64,000 nucleotides of DNA from Blastocystis hominis. Lineage: Eukaryota > Sar > Bigyra > Opalinata > Blastocystidae. Where the stretch lies: contig NW_013171817.1 in NCBI RefSeq assembly GCF_000151665.1, positions 248,001-312,000 of the forward strand, read 5' to 3'. The notes beneath the pieces were generated by a model. It saw only the letters and a list, made by a program, of their open reading frames with translations, did not search any database and was not told where the DNA came from. Positions within the stretch are counted from its first letter, which is position 1. Every line of letters begins with the position of its first letter. Made by a program: the position numbers and the translations under genes. Shown in pieces: positions 1-8,924 of the stretch.

Positions 1-535
1 GTATTATTCTTACAAAAAAACCAATAGTATCGCTTAGTATAAATAAAGGATAAACCTAATCGATATACATAACGTTTATCTACATATCAAAGTAACCACA
101 GAATATGGTTAAACACCACAACTCGTTTTTTAAAACGCAAATACAGCATTGAGTACCGCAAAGGCATTTCTCATTGACATTGCATCAACTCAAATGGGGA
201 TGCATAGTGGATTCAATTGATATACGAATTCATATTTATAATCTGACTTATATAAAACGGCCGCTAGACATAACACAATATGGTTGATTCGGTTGTTTTC
301 AACATAATAATGTGTTAATTTGTATAACAAAAAGGCAAAATGTGATGAGTATGAAAATAGATATCACATATTTTAACACTTACATTTGTTTCTTTATATG
401 AACCACCCTGTTAACAAACCATCTATTCTTGGACAAGATCAACGAAAATGAGAAAATCATCTACGAATAATCACAATACTATTTTTATAATGCTTTCAAA
501 CAATACTCGAAACAGAATTCCATTGAACACGATTA
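1..535. other. AT-rich noncoding left flank
   Basis: Host DNA left of the inserted element. I find no open frame with a recognisable protein, no tRNA-like structure and no repeat shared with the element. The sequence is AT-rich with short A and T runs. Confidence 0.6.
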
Positions 536-541
536 GATACG
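536..541. repeat. Target-site duplication, left copy (GATACG)
   Basis: GATACG directly precedes the element's first bases AGTAGTAGGG. The same six bases follow the last bases CTACTACT at 23006-23011. Six-bp duplications are the hallmark of Maverick/Polinton integration. Confidence 0.92.
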
Positions 542-761
542 AGTAGTAGGGAAATGGCGGAAAACACGCGAAAATCCATTTTCTACCAAATAACCGCGGA
601 AATCAATTTTCGACCATTTTTCGACCATTTCCTGCCATTTTCTGCCATTGTCTACCTGGTCACCTCGATACCCATAACAAGAAACGCGCGGAAACCCATG
701 GCTGCCAATTTCGGCCAATGTTAACCTGACTTCCATTGTAGGCCATGGTATCCATGGATGT
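542..761. repeat. Left terminal inverted repeat
   Basis: About 220 bp, inverted match to 22707-23005. Shared blocks include the AGTAGTAGGG tip, the ACACGCGAAAATCCATTTTC stretch, repeated TTTCGACCA units, the CGCGCGGAAACCCATGGC block and the inner CCATGGTATCCATGGATGT boundary. It has no gene; the minus-strand open frame across it is a by-product of the repeat. Confidence 0.93.
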
Positions 762-832
762 GATGGGGACAACGAGGGACGACTTCGATTCCTCCCCATT
801 GTCTTGTTGACTAAGGTAAAGAGAGAAAGACC

Positions 833-3800
833 ATGCACTACTCCATGCTTATTCAAGGCTCACCTACCAACGGCTCATTCACATGGATCAACCCGTACAA
901 GTACAAGAATCCCTACATCACTTCCATGACTGTCCTGTTTCATCCTAATGGTTCGATGTTTAATAACGTAGACACGACCAATGTGATTACTAACAGCAAT
1001 GATGAGAAAGTGACGATCCCTGCTGGTTATTACACGATCAGTGAGATCATTGCCTTGCTCAATACCATGACCGATACTACATTCTCGATATCGACGAATG
1101 CCTCGTCGTTCGGCTGTATCTGGATTCAGTCTCCACACACCATTGACTTCACAGATGCACCTGACATTCGTGAGATCCTCGGTTTGGAAGGACGAACGGT
1201 CATTCTACCTGCTGCGTTCTACGGTTCGAACGTGATTGATATCACGCGAAATCGCCAAGTGATCCAGGTCTACTCGACGATCGTGCGATCATCGGACCTG
1301 AAGATTGCGAACCAGAACAACAACCTGCTCACCACGATGATCATTGACGATCCAAAGGTTGAGTACGTGCGTACTGTGGAAGACGTGTGCATTCCAATGA
1401 TCACTCGGTTTGATCAATTGATGTTCGTGTTCCGCGATATGGATGGCAAGATGATGCGACTGAACGGCGAATTCGAACTCCAGTTGACGATTGAGGATGT
1501 GTACGAGCAAAGTGAAAATAGCGTCACTTCCGCTAATCAGTTCTCAATGATCGAAGTGTTCGGTAATACCACGAAGAAGGAAGTGAAGCTGGACAATCCT
1601 CTCTCGTTCGACCAGTGCTACATCTCGTCTGTATCGTTGTATACGGACTTCGTGTTGCACAATGTGCCGACTGATCAAGTGGTGCTAATCAATGCTGGCG
1701 CTACGATTCAAGAGATCGCGATACCACGCGGTGCATACGACATCGAAACGATCATTGCAAAGCTGAATGCAAGTGATGCCCTGTTCGAATTGGTGTATAG
1801 CGGTGAGAATGCGTTCCACATCACGGTAGATCACTTCTACATGATTGATTTCACGAATGCACCAGAGATCAGGTCGATCCTCGGATTCGAATCGGACATC
1901 TTGGTGAAAGGAGTGGATAACCCGAAACGGTACTACATGTCGTCCTCGTGCAATCAAGTGGTTGTTACTAACGGCACTGACTCGCACGTGTTGATACTGC
2001 CTACTGGATACTACACGTTCAGCGAGTTCATCGAGGCTGTGGGTGCTGAAATGGTGAAAGTGCTACCACTCACATCCATGACGATCGAGGATGACCATGT
2101 TCGCTTCAATGATCAAAGTGAATCGTGGTATTTCGATCGATCCAGTGTTGATACGACGATCGATGGTTTTGAATGGACTCCATGGTTCAAACTGTCTCCG
2201 TCGGTACAGAACCTGTGCATCGAGCGACCTGTTGAGACTCAATTCGATCCTGCGAATAGTGAAACCCCACCCGATGAGACGAATGATCAAGGACTTGGTG
2301 GACATGCGTACCTCGATCCGTGCTTTGTTGAGTATGACTGGGAATTGCGCACGAATACATCCTTCTTCATACTGAAGCCACAAGTGACGTACACGATGAC
2401 GAATACGGACGGTTCATTGTTCGATTCTGGCACATTCTACGTAACGGAAGACACGGAAACACTGATGTCCTTGGAATCACTCAGGAACTCGTGCTTATCA
2501 CAGTTGAATGCGAAGTACCAAGAGGCACGTGATATCACATCGTCGCACCAGGAAGCCATTGCATGGACTGGTGGCAAAGCAGGCGATATAGTAACGTGGT
2601 CTGCGAAAGCTTACGCACCTGACCTCGAGTTTGACATGACAGCTGAGAACATGAATGTGCCCATTACGATTAACGAGGATAAGCGAGGTGGATCATTCGG
2701 GCCATTGTATTCCAAGGACTGTGTGTACAACGATAGTGTCTGGGTTGATACCACACATCTCGTCCTTGGACTAGAAGGTTACGACAAGACAGTGGATGTA
2801 ACAATCGCACGAGGAACATACACTACTTTGCAGATCGCGCAGATGGTTGCTAAAGGTTTCAATGCAATCGATGGATATCGAATCTTTGATCGAGTGGAAA
2901 ATGGTGGTCTGGTATACATAGGTCCTCGAAGTAATGATCATCCTTCGATGCTAGTCATATCCAATGACAACCCATACTTGCCATTGACTCCAGGATTGTC
3001 TCGTAGAATCGATTTCACCTTTCATCGCAATTACTACATCAGGATGCCCGAGTTGACAACGCCTTACGAGTTTGCGATGGCAAACATTGATGGACTAACG
3101 GCGGCGAACATGATTAATAGGAGTGTGATCACGAATCGTGAAATGACTGTGACGTTCATACAGCCTACACGCGTTGGATTCATAGGTTCCAACTCGTTCA
3201 CGTCGGCTGACTTCGTTGATTGGGAAGAGTCACAAACGTACAAGGGTGATTCAACGATGCGCTTCCCGTACGGCGTGATGAGTCTCGATGGAGAGAATGT
3301 TGAGACTGATATCACGTACACGGATGATGCTCAGACATTCACGTGGAGCATACCATCACGATTGACTCAGGCTGACTTGGTATGGCGATTGAACCAATGT
3401 TTCAACTCTGCTGCACTAAACATACGATGGATACCCGAGTCAGATGGCTACTACATTCATGCGGACTACGTGTTCTCGTTGAGTGGTAACCTTGGCACGA
3501 TCATTCCCGCTTCAGGATCGCAATCGCATACATGGCGTATCCCTTTCGACGATGGTGTGTACTATGCCAACTATGGTCCGATGGTTGCCGAGTATCCTGT
3601 CGATATCACGAACGGTCTATCGAACATACAGCTGTATTGCAACATCGTGAAAAGCAAGACGATACCACTGCTTGCGAATGTCCCGATGGACAGCTTGTAC
3701 AAGAATTACTTCTACAAGAATCGCATGTTGGTACCATGTTCTGAATTGCTTGATCGCATCGTGTATGAATTGAAGGATGAAAATGGTGACCCGCTATCGT

Positions 3801-3859
3801 TCATTGGGAACGTGTACCTGCTTATCGGATTCACCGTTTCAGGAGGAAATAATAAATGA
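833..3859 (+). CDS. Large virion-type protein with repeated modules (candidate minor capsid or surface protein)
   Basis: 1008 aa, no introns. It carries several copies of a module with a Gly-[Tyr]-Tyr-Thr-Ile-like turn followed by an Ile-Asp-Phe-Thr-x-Ala-Pro-x-Ile and Ile-Leu-Gly-Leu/Phe-Glu segment. Clear copies start near residues 61/104 and 296/339, and weaker ones near 389 and 657. The same module is in the 232-aa protein at 4178. Polinton proteins of animals contain a similar Ile-Asp-Phe-Thr...Leu-Leu-Gly-Phe segment and are treated as capsid-associated, so a penton/minor-capsid or host-contact role is an inference. The frame overlaps the next gene by four bases (ATGA), so the first three genes form a tight block. 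The start lacks the TAAATG context of most other element genes. Confidence 0.6.
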   Translation: MHYSMLIQGSPTNGSFTWINPYKYKNPYITSMTVLFHPNGSMFNNVDTTNVITNSNDEKVTIPAGYYTISEIIALLNTMTDTTFSISTNASSFGCIWIQSPHTIDFTDAPDIREILGLEGRTVILPAAFYGSNVIDITRNRQVIQVYSTIVRSSDLKIANQNNNLLTTMIIDDPKVEYVRTVEDVCIPMITRFDQLMFVFRDMDGKMMRLNGEFELQLTIEDVYEQSENSVTSANQFSMIEVFGNTTKKEVKLDNPLSFDQCYISSVSLYTDFVLHNVPTDQVVLINAGATIQEIAIPRGAYDIETIIAKLNASDALFELVYSGENAFHITVDHFYMIDFTNAPEIRSILGFESDILVKGVDNPKRYYMSSSCNQVVVTNGTDSHVLILPTGYYTFSEFIEAVGAEMVKVLPLTSMTIEDDHVRFNDQSESWYFDRSSVDTTIDGFEWTPWFKLSPSVQNLCIERPVETQFDPANSETPPDETNDQGLGGHAYLDPCFVEYDWELRTNTSFFILKPQVTYTMTNTDGSLFDSGTFYVTEDTETLMSLESLRNSCLSQLNAKYQEARDITSSHQEAIAWTGGKAGDIVTWSAKAYAPDLEFDMTAENMNVPITINEDKRGGSFGPLYSKDCVYNDSVWVDTTHLVLGLEGYDKTVDVTIARGTYTTLQIAQMVAKGFNAIDGYRIFDRVENGGLVYIGPRSNDHPSMLVISNDNPYLPLTPGLSRRIDFTFHRNYYIRMPELTTPYEFAMANIDGLTAANMINRSVITNREMTVTFIQPTRVGFIGSNSFTSADFVDWEESQTYKGDSTMRFPYGVMSLDGENVETDITYTDDAQTFTWSIPSRLTQADLVWRLNQCFNSAALNIRWIPESDGYYIHADYVFSLSGNLGTIIPASGSQSHTWRIPFDDGVYYANYGPMVAEYPVDITNGLSNIQLYCNIVKSKTIPLLANVPMDSLYKNYFYKNRMLVPCSELLDRIVYELKDENGDPLSFIGNVYLLIGFTVSGGNNK

Positions 3860-4188
3860 ATCTAGTGTTCAACATTGCTCGAACGTACGAACATGAATTT
3901 ACAAGTAACAATCTCATCAAAAGCGACATGGTAATCGACAGAGTGACTATGAAGGGAGAATCGCCTGGCACCTGTCTTGTCCTTGATCGAGTGAACAACA
4001 TGCAAGAACGACGACAGTCCCCGCTTGCCGTGCTGAACGAGGTGTACACAGAGAATGCGCACATGAACGTCGTGGTACCCAAAAGTCGCAAATGGTCATT
4101 CTCGTTGACCGATAAGACCGGTGCAACGATTGCCCTGCCAATGCCGATTACAGTGTGCATTCACTTCTACACAATAAATGAGTCATAA
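3856..4188 (+). CDS. Small beta-rich protein, probable capsid-associated
   Basis: 110 aa. It starts at TAAATG and overlaps the preceding stop by four bases. Its end (a Lys-Trp-Ser-Phe-Ser-Leu-Thr-Asp-Lys-Thr-Gly stretch, then alternating hydrophobic residues) resembles the last strands of the modules in its neighbours, where a Leu-x-Asp-x-x-Gly turn precedes a final beta strand. It may be a single jelly-roll fragment related to the genes on either side. I do not recognise a named family. Confidence 0.5.
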   Translation: MNLVFNIARTYEHEFTSNNLIKSDMVIDRVTMKGESPGTCLVLDRVNNMQERRQSPLAVLNEVYTENAHMNVVVPKSRKWSFSLTDKTGATIALPMPITVCIHFYTINES

Positions 4189-4876
4189 TCGTGCACTACC
4201 GGTGAGTGTGATTAACCACAATACAGTAATTCCGAAGAACAACGAACGATACCATGAAACGTTCAACACAGTGATCATGCCTCGTGACCTTGTGTACAAG
4301 ATCACTTCGATTACATGCAAGATCGATACAACGTCTCTATGGAACATTCGTGCAATAAATGTGGTGAAGGTTCAAATGTTGTCAGGGTTTGAAATGGTGT
4401 ACAACGTCGGTCCTGGCTACTACTCGATTACCGAGTTATGCCGTGCGATAGCCGATTCCATCCAGGTAGACGATGTTAACCGAGCATACTTGAACAGTGA
4501 CGTGGCGACCGCTGTTGACCTTAGTGGCGCACCTGATTACACGAGCATCCTCAAGTTGGAAGGTATCGTTGAGGCAGGTATGGTAGCGAGTGAACCCTAC
4601 GACATCACGAATGGCATGAGTGTGATCCGAGTCTACAGTAGTATCAATGCTCAAACATTTGGTCTGAAGAGTCCGCTGATTGATAACCTGATTCATGTAT
4701 CGATGGGACTGAACAACATGATCACCTGGGACAACCTATCGATCGATGTGATTGAACAATCGAACCTGGACTACATTGATTGGGTACTGACAGATGCGAA
4801 TGACCGTCCGATTTCCTTGAATTCGAATGTGTATATCTCATTCACGATTTCGTGTTATTCGAAAGAGACAAAGTAG
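4178..4876 (+). CDS. Module-containing virion protein related to the 1008-aa protein
   Basis: 232 aa. It starts at TAAATG inside the last codons of the previous gene. One full module is visible: Gly-Pro-Gly-Tyr-Tyr-Ser-Ile-Thr-Glu near residue 77, Gly-Ala-Pro-Asp-Tyr with Ile-Leu-Lys-Leu-Glu-Gly near 113, and a closing strand with Leu-Thr-Asp-Ala-Asn-Asp-Arg-Pro-Ile. Size and module fit a single-jelly-roll penton-like minor capsid protein of Polintons; that role is inferred. The stop codon is immediately followed by a 21-nt GC-rich hairpin (4876-4896). Confidence 0.6.
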   Translation: MSHNRALPVSVINHNTVIPKNNERYHETFNTVIMPRDLVYKITSITCKIDTTSLWNIRAINVVKVQMLSGFEMVYNVGPGYYSITELCRAIADSIQVDDVNRAYLNSDVATAVDLSGAPDYTSILKLEGIVEAGMVASEPYDITNGMSVIRVYSSINAQTFGLKSPLIDNLIHVSMGLNNMITWDNLSIDVIEQSNLDYIDWVLTDANDRPISLNSNVYISFTISCYSKETK

Positions 4877-4896
4877 GGGAGACCGTTGGTCTCCCC
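4876..4896. repeat. GC-rich hairpin GGGGAGACC-GTT-GGTCTCCCC
   Basis: Perfect 9-bp stem with a 3-nt loop, directly at the stop codon of the 232-aa gene. It is a single-hairpin member of the element-specific hairpin family. Confidence 0.85.
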
Positions 4897-4917
4897 ACAT
4901 TGTTCCTCCCATAGTAA

Positions 4918-7167
4918 ATGGATGAATACGTTGCTACAATTCCAATCATTCGATTCAAACCACACAAAGTGAAATCGAGAAACATGATGGACAAGATGTT
5001 GAATCGTTATTTCGATAAAGTCGTTGAAAGTGAATTCAATCAACAGCGAATGAGGAGCGAACAATGGCGACAGAAGCGAACCTTGTTTGATTCGTACATG
5101 AATCTCTCACCCGCTGAACGTCGTCGTGTATCCGTCTCTGACATGCGTGGATATCAAATGCAGCGAATTGACGATGAGAACGTACTGTTGTACTCATTCG
5201 AGGACAATGTGGTCTACAATGCTAAAATTGACAAACAATTCAACAAGATCATTGTCCAGTCTGTGAATCACAAGTTGTCTGACATGGAGAAACGAGCTAT
5301 CTTTGATAATCCATTTGGATACGAACCTGTATCACCCTATCGTATCATCTTCCCTACGACACAGGCCGGCGAATTACAAATCATGAATATACCTGGTGAT
5401 CTTGGAGCCAGCATCAACGAGATGAAGAATGCTGCGGACAGCATATCGAATGCAGCTAAACAGATGGGAGATAGTATCAACACATTTGCTCAACAGAGTG
5501 CAATAATTCATAATGATTTTGCTGGCTTGCGAGACGATGTGACAGAACATATAGATCCAGGTGCAAAAATGCTGAAGTATAATTCTAAGGGTACTATGGA
5601 AGAAGATGAATCTGGTAAAACACCACGTGTGCTTATAGGTAGTAATAATTTTGAAAAATTGAGGAATCGAGGTTATGTAGCACGAGGAGACTGGATGGTC
5701 ATCCCCGAAACACAACCTCTGAATGTGACGAATCAGATCGTACAAAAGATGGATGTGAAGCCCATTCTCGAGAAGTTGGATGAAGTGATTGCTGTGATGA
5801 ACAGCTTTGATATCCAGGTGAACCTTGGCAAAATTTACAGAGTAGTCACCCAAGTAGCAGAACGAATCAACTTCTTAGAAGATGCGGAGAAGGGCTATCC
5901 TAAGATGTTGGAATTGTTGAATGGTGTACAAGCAAAATTGGAAAATACAAACCAAGGAATCAAGTTGTTAAATGGCAATTATGCTGAAGTGGCAAAAAGC
6001 ATTGCGACAGGAGACGACAAGTTGATTAAGAATGTTAGTAACTTGGTAAATCAACAGAAAGCTGTGATTCAGGAGAGTAATCGATATCTGCAAAGAATTG
6101 AAACTCGTCTCCAAGGAATTGAAAACAAACCCGATCCTCCTGCAATTGCTGATATCGTAGCAATGATTCCAAGACAAAGTGAAATGCGAATCGATGAATT
6201 GTTGGAGTTTTTGAAGAATCAGTACAATGATTTCTTGAAACAGTGGCTAGAGCGAAATAGCTTCATTCAGCAATTCGTATCTGCTGAGTTGGCAAAAGCA
6301 TATGAAGCAACCAACAAACGGTTGGTTGAAACAGTCAATCATTACACACCTTTGCTTCAAAACGTGTCCAATGAATTGCAGACTACGAATCAGAATCTGG
6401 TAGCTCTTGGCAATGCGGTTGAAAATGAGGGAAAGGCGACTAGGCATCAATTGTCGGATGAGGGAAAGGCGACTAGGCAGCAATTAATGGATGGCACGAA
6501 TGCTCTGGGTAAAGAAATAGAAACTACGAATAAACATTTGCTAGCTCTTGAAAACGGGCAGACTCAGACTGGTAACTTGCTGACAGATGTTGCTAATGGA
6601 TTATATAATAATCAGATGACCCAGCAACAAATAATGGATCAGAATATGCAAATGAATGACAGGATGAATCAGGCTTATAGACAGATCATGAATCAACCAC
6701 AAATTCAAGCTGTGATCTATTTGGGTGATCGTCAACCTGAAATTGTAAATACTCAAGGATTTACACCTCAAGCAATCGAACAAGTAAATCAAGTCGCAGC
6801 CCTGATCGACGAAGGTAATAACGAAGATAATGCTACTGCTGATGCGATTGAAAAAGAAATGATTCGTAATGATTTCATTGCTTTCTCAAGTCTGCTTGCT
6901 CGCAATGTAAACAATCCTAATTTCACTCAATTTGCAAGTGATCTTGGATTCTCACGTCTATTCAAAGCCTATCGTGAGCGTAATGAAGACGAGTATTTGA
7001 TGAATTTCTTCATACAGGTAGCTAATAGCAATAATTTAACTCCTCAATATTTAGCCGATGTGAAGAAGTACATCAGATTCCACATTGTTGCAACAGGAAC
7101 TTACGAAGAATATCTTCAGCGAACATATAACACGATCCAGGATATGTTCGATGCGGAAAAGAGATAA
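4918..7167 (+). CDS. Coiled-coil protein of unknown function
   Basis: 749 aa, starting at TAAATG. Residues of about 160-570 are rich in heptad-like Asn/Gln/Glu/Leu/Ile patterns, indicating a long coiled coil. Near residues 503-520 an 11-aa unit (Glu-Gly-Lys-Ala-Thr-Arg-x-Gln-Leu) is repeated with a 33-nt period (6427 and 6460). The C-terminal 150 residues are mixed alpha-helical. There are no membrane segments and no enzyme motif. It sits between the capsid-type block and the Gly-Gly-Ala protein, so a structural, scaffold or tail-fibre role is possible, but nothing in the sequence decides this. Confidence 0.6.
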   Translation: MDEYVATIPIIRFKPHKVKSRNMMDKMLNRYFDKVVESEFNQQRMRSEQWRQKRTLFDSYMNLSPAERRRVSVSDMRGYQMQRIDDENVLLYSFEDNVVYNAKIDKQFNKIIVQSVNHKLSDMEKRAIFDNPFGYEPVSPYRIIFPTTQAGELQIMNIPGDLGASINEMKNAADSISNAAKQMGDSINTFAQQSAIIHNDFAGLRDDVTEHIDPGAKMLKYNSKGTMEEDESGKTPRVLIGSNNFEKLRNRGYVARGDWMVIPETQPLNVTNQIVQKMDVKPILEKLDEVIAVMNSFDIQVNLGKIYRVVTQVAERINFLEDAEKGYPKMLELLNGVQAKLENTNQGIKLLNGNYAEVAKSIATGDDKLIKNVSNLVNQQKAVIQESNRYLQRIETRLQGIENKPDPPAIADIVAMIPRQSEMRIDELLEFLKNQYNDFLKQWLERNSFIQQFVSAELAKAYEATNKRLVETVNHYTPLLQNVSNELQTTNQNLVALGNAVENEGKATRHQLSDEGKATRQQLMDGTNALGKEIETTNKHLLALENGQTQTGNLLTDVANGLYNNQMTQQQIMDQNMQMNDRMNQAYRQIMNQPQIQAVIYLGDRQPEIVNTQGFTPQAIEQVNQVAALIDEGNNEDNATADAIEKEMIRNDFIAFSSLLARNVNNPNFTQFASDLGFSRLFKAYRERNEDEYLMNFFIQVANSNNLTPQYLADVKKYIRFHIVATGTYEEYLQRTYNTIQDMFDAEKR

Positions 7168-7237
7168 TCATTAGACGTGGAATGTAGGGGTTGTCTTCGA
7201 CAAAGGGGAGACATTATTCTTTTCACTTTGACTTCAT

Positions 7238-7327
7238 GGAGCAGCGAAGCTGCTCCGGGGAAATCGTAGATTTCCCCATACATAGGGGCGATGTACATCG
7301 CCCCGGGAGGAAACTTCGTTTCCTCCC
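7238..7327. repeat. Cluster of four GC-rich hairpins
   Basis: Four perfect hairpins in a row: GGAGCAGC-GAA-GCTGCTCC (7238-7256), GGGGAAATC-GTA-GATTTCCCC (7257-7277), GGGGCGATGTACATCGCCCC (7285-7304) and GGGAGGAAAC-TTC-GTTTCCTCCC (7305-7327). They form two back-to-back pairs with CCGGGG or CCCGGG at the joints. They fill most of the gap before the ATG at 7336. Confidence 0.88.
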
Positions 7328-7335
7328 TACAATAA

Positions 7336-8376
7336 ATGGCAATTCCATTCACTGTTGATATATCTGCTTTCTATGGCGAACCCGATTTCCGAGAACAGGA
7401 TAGTGGAACGATTGTGGATCGACGCAAGACATTGAATCTTCACAAGGAACTCGAAACACCAGTAAACAACACACCAAAGAGAGCCAAGAAACGAGGGGCG
7501 ACGAAGCGAGCTCCAGCGAAAAGTGCTGGTGCCATTGGTTTCAATGGGGCGACCGTTGGTCGCCCGGGAGGCAACGCTGTTGCCTCCCCCAAGGACACCG
7601 GTGGAGCCATTGGCTTCAAGGAAGGTGGAGCAGCAGGGGGAAGTTGTAAACCCGGAGGAGCACTGGCATTCAATGAAGCGCAATTGATGAACGAGCTGAC
7701 CGGACTCAAGAAAGGTGGGGCACTTGGTACTCTTGCTGCCACGATCATCCCAGCGCTCATTCAGATGGCTCCACAGATCATCTCGAGTCTCAAAAGTTTG
7801 ATTAGTGGTAAGGAGGGAGGTGCACTCAAATTCGGAGGAGCTTCTGCTGTGTTCCTCAATGGAATCAACCCTGGCGACTACGACGACGTGTTGAAGACCA
7901 TGAAAGCCATCGAACGACAAAGTAAAAACATCGAAGTCCGAGGTGGAGCAATGTACGCCGGTTCAAGTCGTGTTGGCACGTTCTTCAAGAATGCTTGGAA
8001 CAAGATCAAAGGTTGGTACGACAACAATGCCGACAAGTTAAAACCCATCACCGATATTCTGGTCAATGCTGGCACGAATGCTGCGAACAACGCGATCAAC
8101 AAGGGTGTGAACTATGTGAGCAACAAGACAGGATCGGACACCGTGAAGCAGCTCGCGAATGTGATAGGTGACATGGCAAAGGATGGCATCGCAGACGTCG
8201 CAAACCAGATTCAGGGAAAGGAAAGCAAAGCCGGCACTGGTTACGATATTTCTGACCTGGACAACGAGACACAAGCAATTGAAGTCCCGACGAAAAAAAA
8301 GAATCGCATCCTCACAGCCCTTCCACAGAACGAGAACAAGATAAAGAAGTCAGTGATTCGAAGGAGAGTGTACTGA
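7336..8376 (+). CDS. Gly-Gly-Ala-rich protein, probable virion or core component
   Basis: 346 aa, starting at TAAATG. The first half has spaced Gly-Gly-Ala triplets in basic surroundings, followed by a hydrophobic, possibly membrane-active segment near residues 130-155 (Ile-Ile-Pro-Ala-Leu-Ile-Gln-Met-Ala-Pro-Gln-Ile-Ile). The second half is polar with amphipathic helices and ends in a basic tail (Arg-Arg-Arg). Small, basic, glycine-rich proteins with an amphipathic helix occur in adenoviruses (cement or membrane-lytic proteins cut by the viral protease). Its place immediately before the protease gene suits such a role, but this is analogy. A hairpin pair (7546-7588) is read in frame through about residues 71-85, adding a Gly/Arg/Pro-rich insert. 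Confidence 0.5.
   Translation: MAIPFTVDISAFYGEPDFREQDSGTIVDRRKTLNLHKELETPVNNTPKRAKKRGATKRAPAKSAGAIGFNGATVGRPGGNAVASPKDTGGAIGFKEGGAAGGSCKPGGALAFNEAQLMNELTGLKKGGALGTLAATIIPALIQMAPQIISSLKSLISGKEGGALKFGGASAVFLNGINPGDYDDVLKTMKAIERQSKNIEVRGGAMYAGSSRVGTFFKNAWNKIKGWYDNNADKLKPITDILVNAGTNAANNAINKGVNYVSNKTGSDTVKQLANVIGDMAKDGIADVANQIQGKESKAGTGYDISDLDNETQAIEVPTKKKNRILTALPQNENKIKKSVIRRRVY
7546..7588. repeat. Double hairpin inside the Gly-Gly-Ala gene
   Basis: GGGCGACC-GTT-GGTCGCCC followed by GGGAGGCAAC-GCT-GTTGCCTCCC with a CCCGGG joint. It is read in frame, adds no stop, and supplies a short Gly/Arg/Pro-rich insert. Confidence 0.88.
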
Positions 8377-8462
8377 GGGGCAGCAACGCTGCCCCGGGAG
8401 GAAGCATGGCGGAACGAAGTTCCGCCGGGGCGACAAAGTCGCCCCAAAGCTCTGCTTCCTCC
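8377..8462. repeat. Nested hairpin array across the protease start
   Basis: GGGGCAGC-AAC-GCTGCCCC (8377-8395) is followed by an outer stem GGAGGAAGCA (8397-8406) that pairs with TGCTTCCTCC (8453-8462). The loop holds two more hairpins: GGCGGAAC-GAA-GTTCCGCC (8408-8426) and GGGGCGAC-AAA-GTCGCCCC (8427-8445). The inner pair is exactly 19+19 nt, so one unit appears to have inserted into the loop of another. The array contains the predicted start codon of the protease gene. Confidence 0.88.
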
Positions 8463-8882
8463 GTATTGAAGAAATTGTATATGCACGGCTACATGAATGT
8501 GGATGCTGAACCAATGACTTTCGATGAAGTCCGTTCCTTGGCCAAGCAACTCGAGATACCCGACTTCGATGTCATGGAATTGGACAAGTACAAGAGACTG
8601 GCCAAGAAGTACAAAGAACCAGCGAATTGCATCATCTGGATACCATTCGAGGATAATAGTAAGCTTGGTCATTTCGTGTCTTGCTTCCGTGAACCCGATG
8701 GCACGCTGAACTACCAGGACAGCTTTGGTGAGATGAATGACTTCCCGTTGGCAGGTACGAACCGTGTGTTCCGTGTGAACAAAGTGAAATACCAGTCGAT
8801 CTTTGCCAACAACTGTGGCTACCTGGCACTCCTTCACTTGTACACGCACGACGCTGTTGACCCGGCGATCCAGAGGTTATAA
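8406..8882 (+). CDS. Adenain-like cysteine protease (maturation protease)
   Basis: 158 aa. The catalytic layout of adenovirus-type/Ulp1-like proteases is visible: His in Leu-Gly-His-Phe-Val-Ser (about residue 89), an acidic residue in Tyr-Gln-Asp-Ser-Phe-Gly (about 104), Gln in the Lys-Tyr-Gln-Ser segment before the active site, and Cys in Asn-Asn-Cys-Gly-Tyr-Leu-Ala-Leu (about 138). Known members cut capsid and core precursors during virion maturation. The annotated start lies in a hairpin array, so the first 20 or so residues (Ser/Ala/Gly-rich) are hairpin-encoded. The in-frame Met near 8480 could be the older start; neither has the TAAATG context. Confidence 0.82.
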   Translation: MAERSSAGATKSPQSSASSVLKKLYMHGYMNVDAEPMTFDEVRSLAKQLEIPDFDVMELDKYKRLAKKYKEPANCIIWIPFEDNSKLGHFVSCFREPDGTLNYQDSFGEMNDFPLAGTNRVFRVNKVKYQSIFANNCGYLALLHLYTHDAVDPAIQRL

Positions 8883-8924
8883 CTATAACCTATTAAAATC
8901 ATTAATACACAAATACAAATAGAA

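Noticed and set aside
533-856. Minus-strand frame of 107 codons across the left end
   Set aside because: It runs through the terminal inverted repeat and out of the element; composition follows the repeat, with no protein-like pattern.
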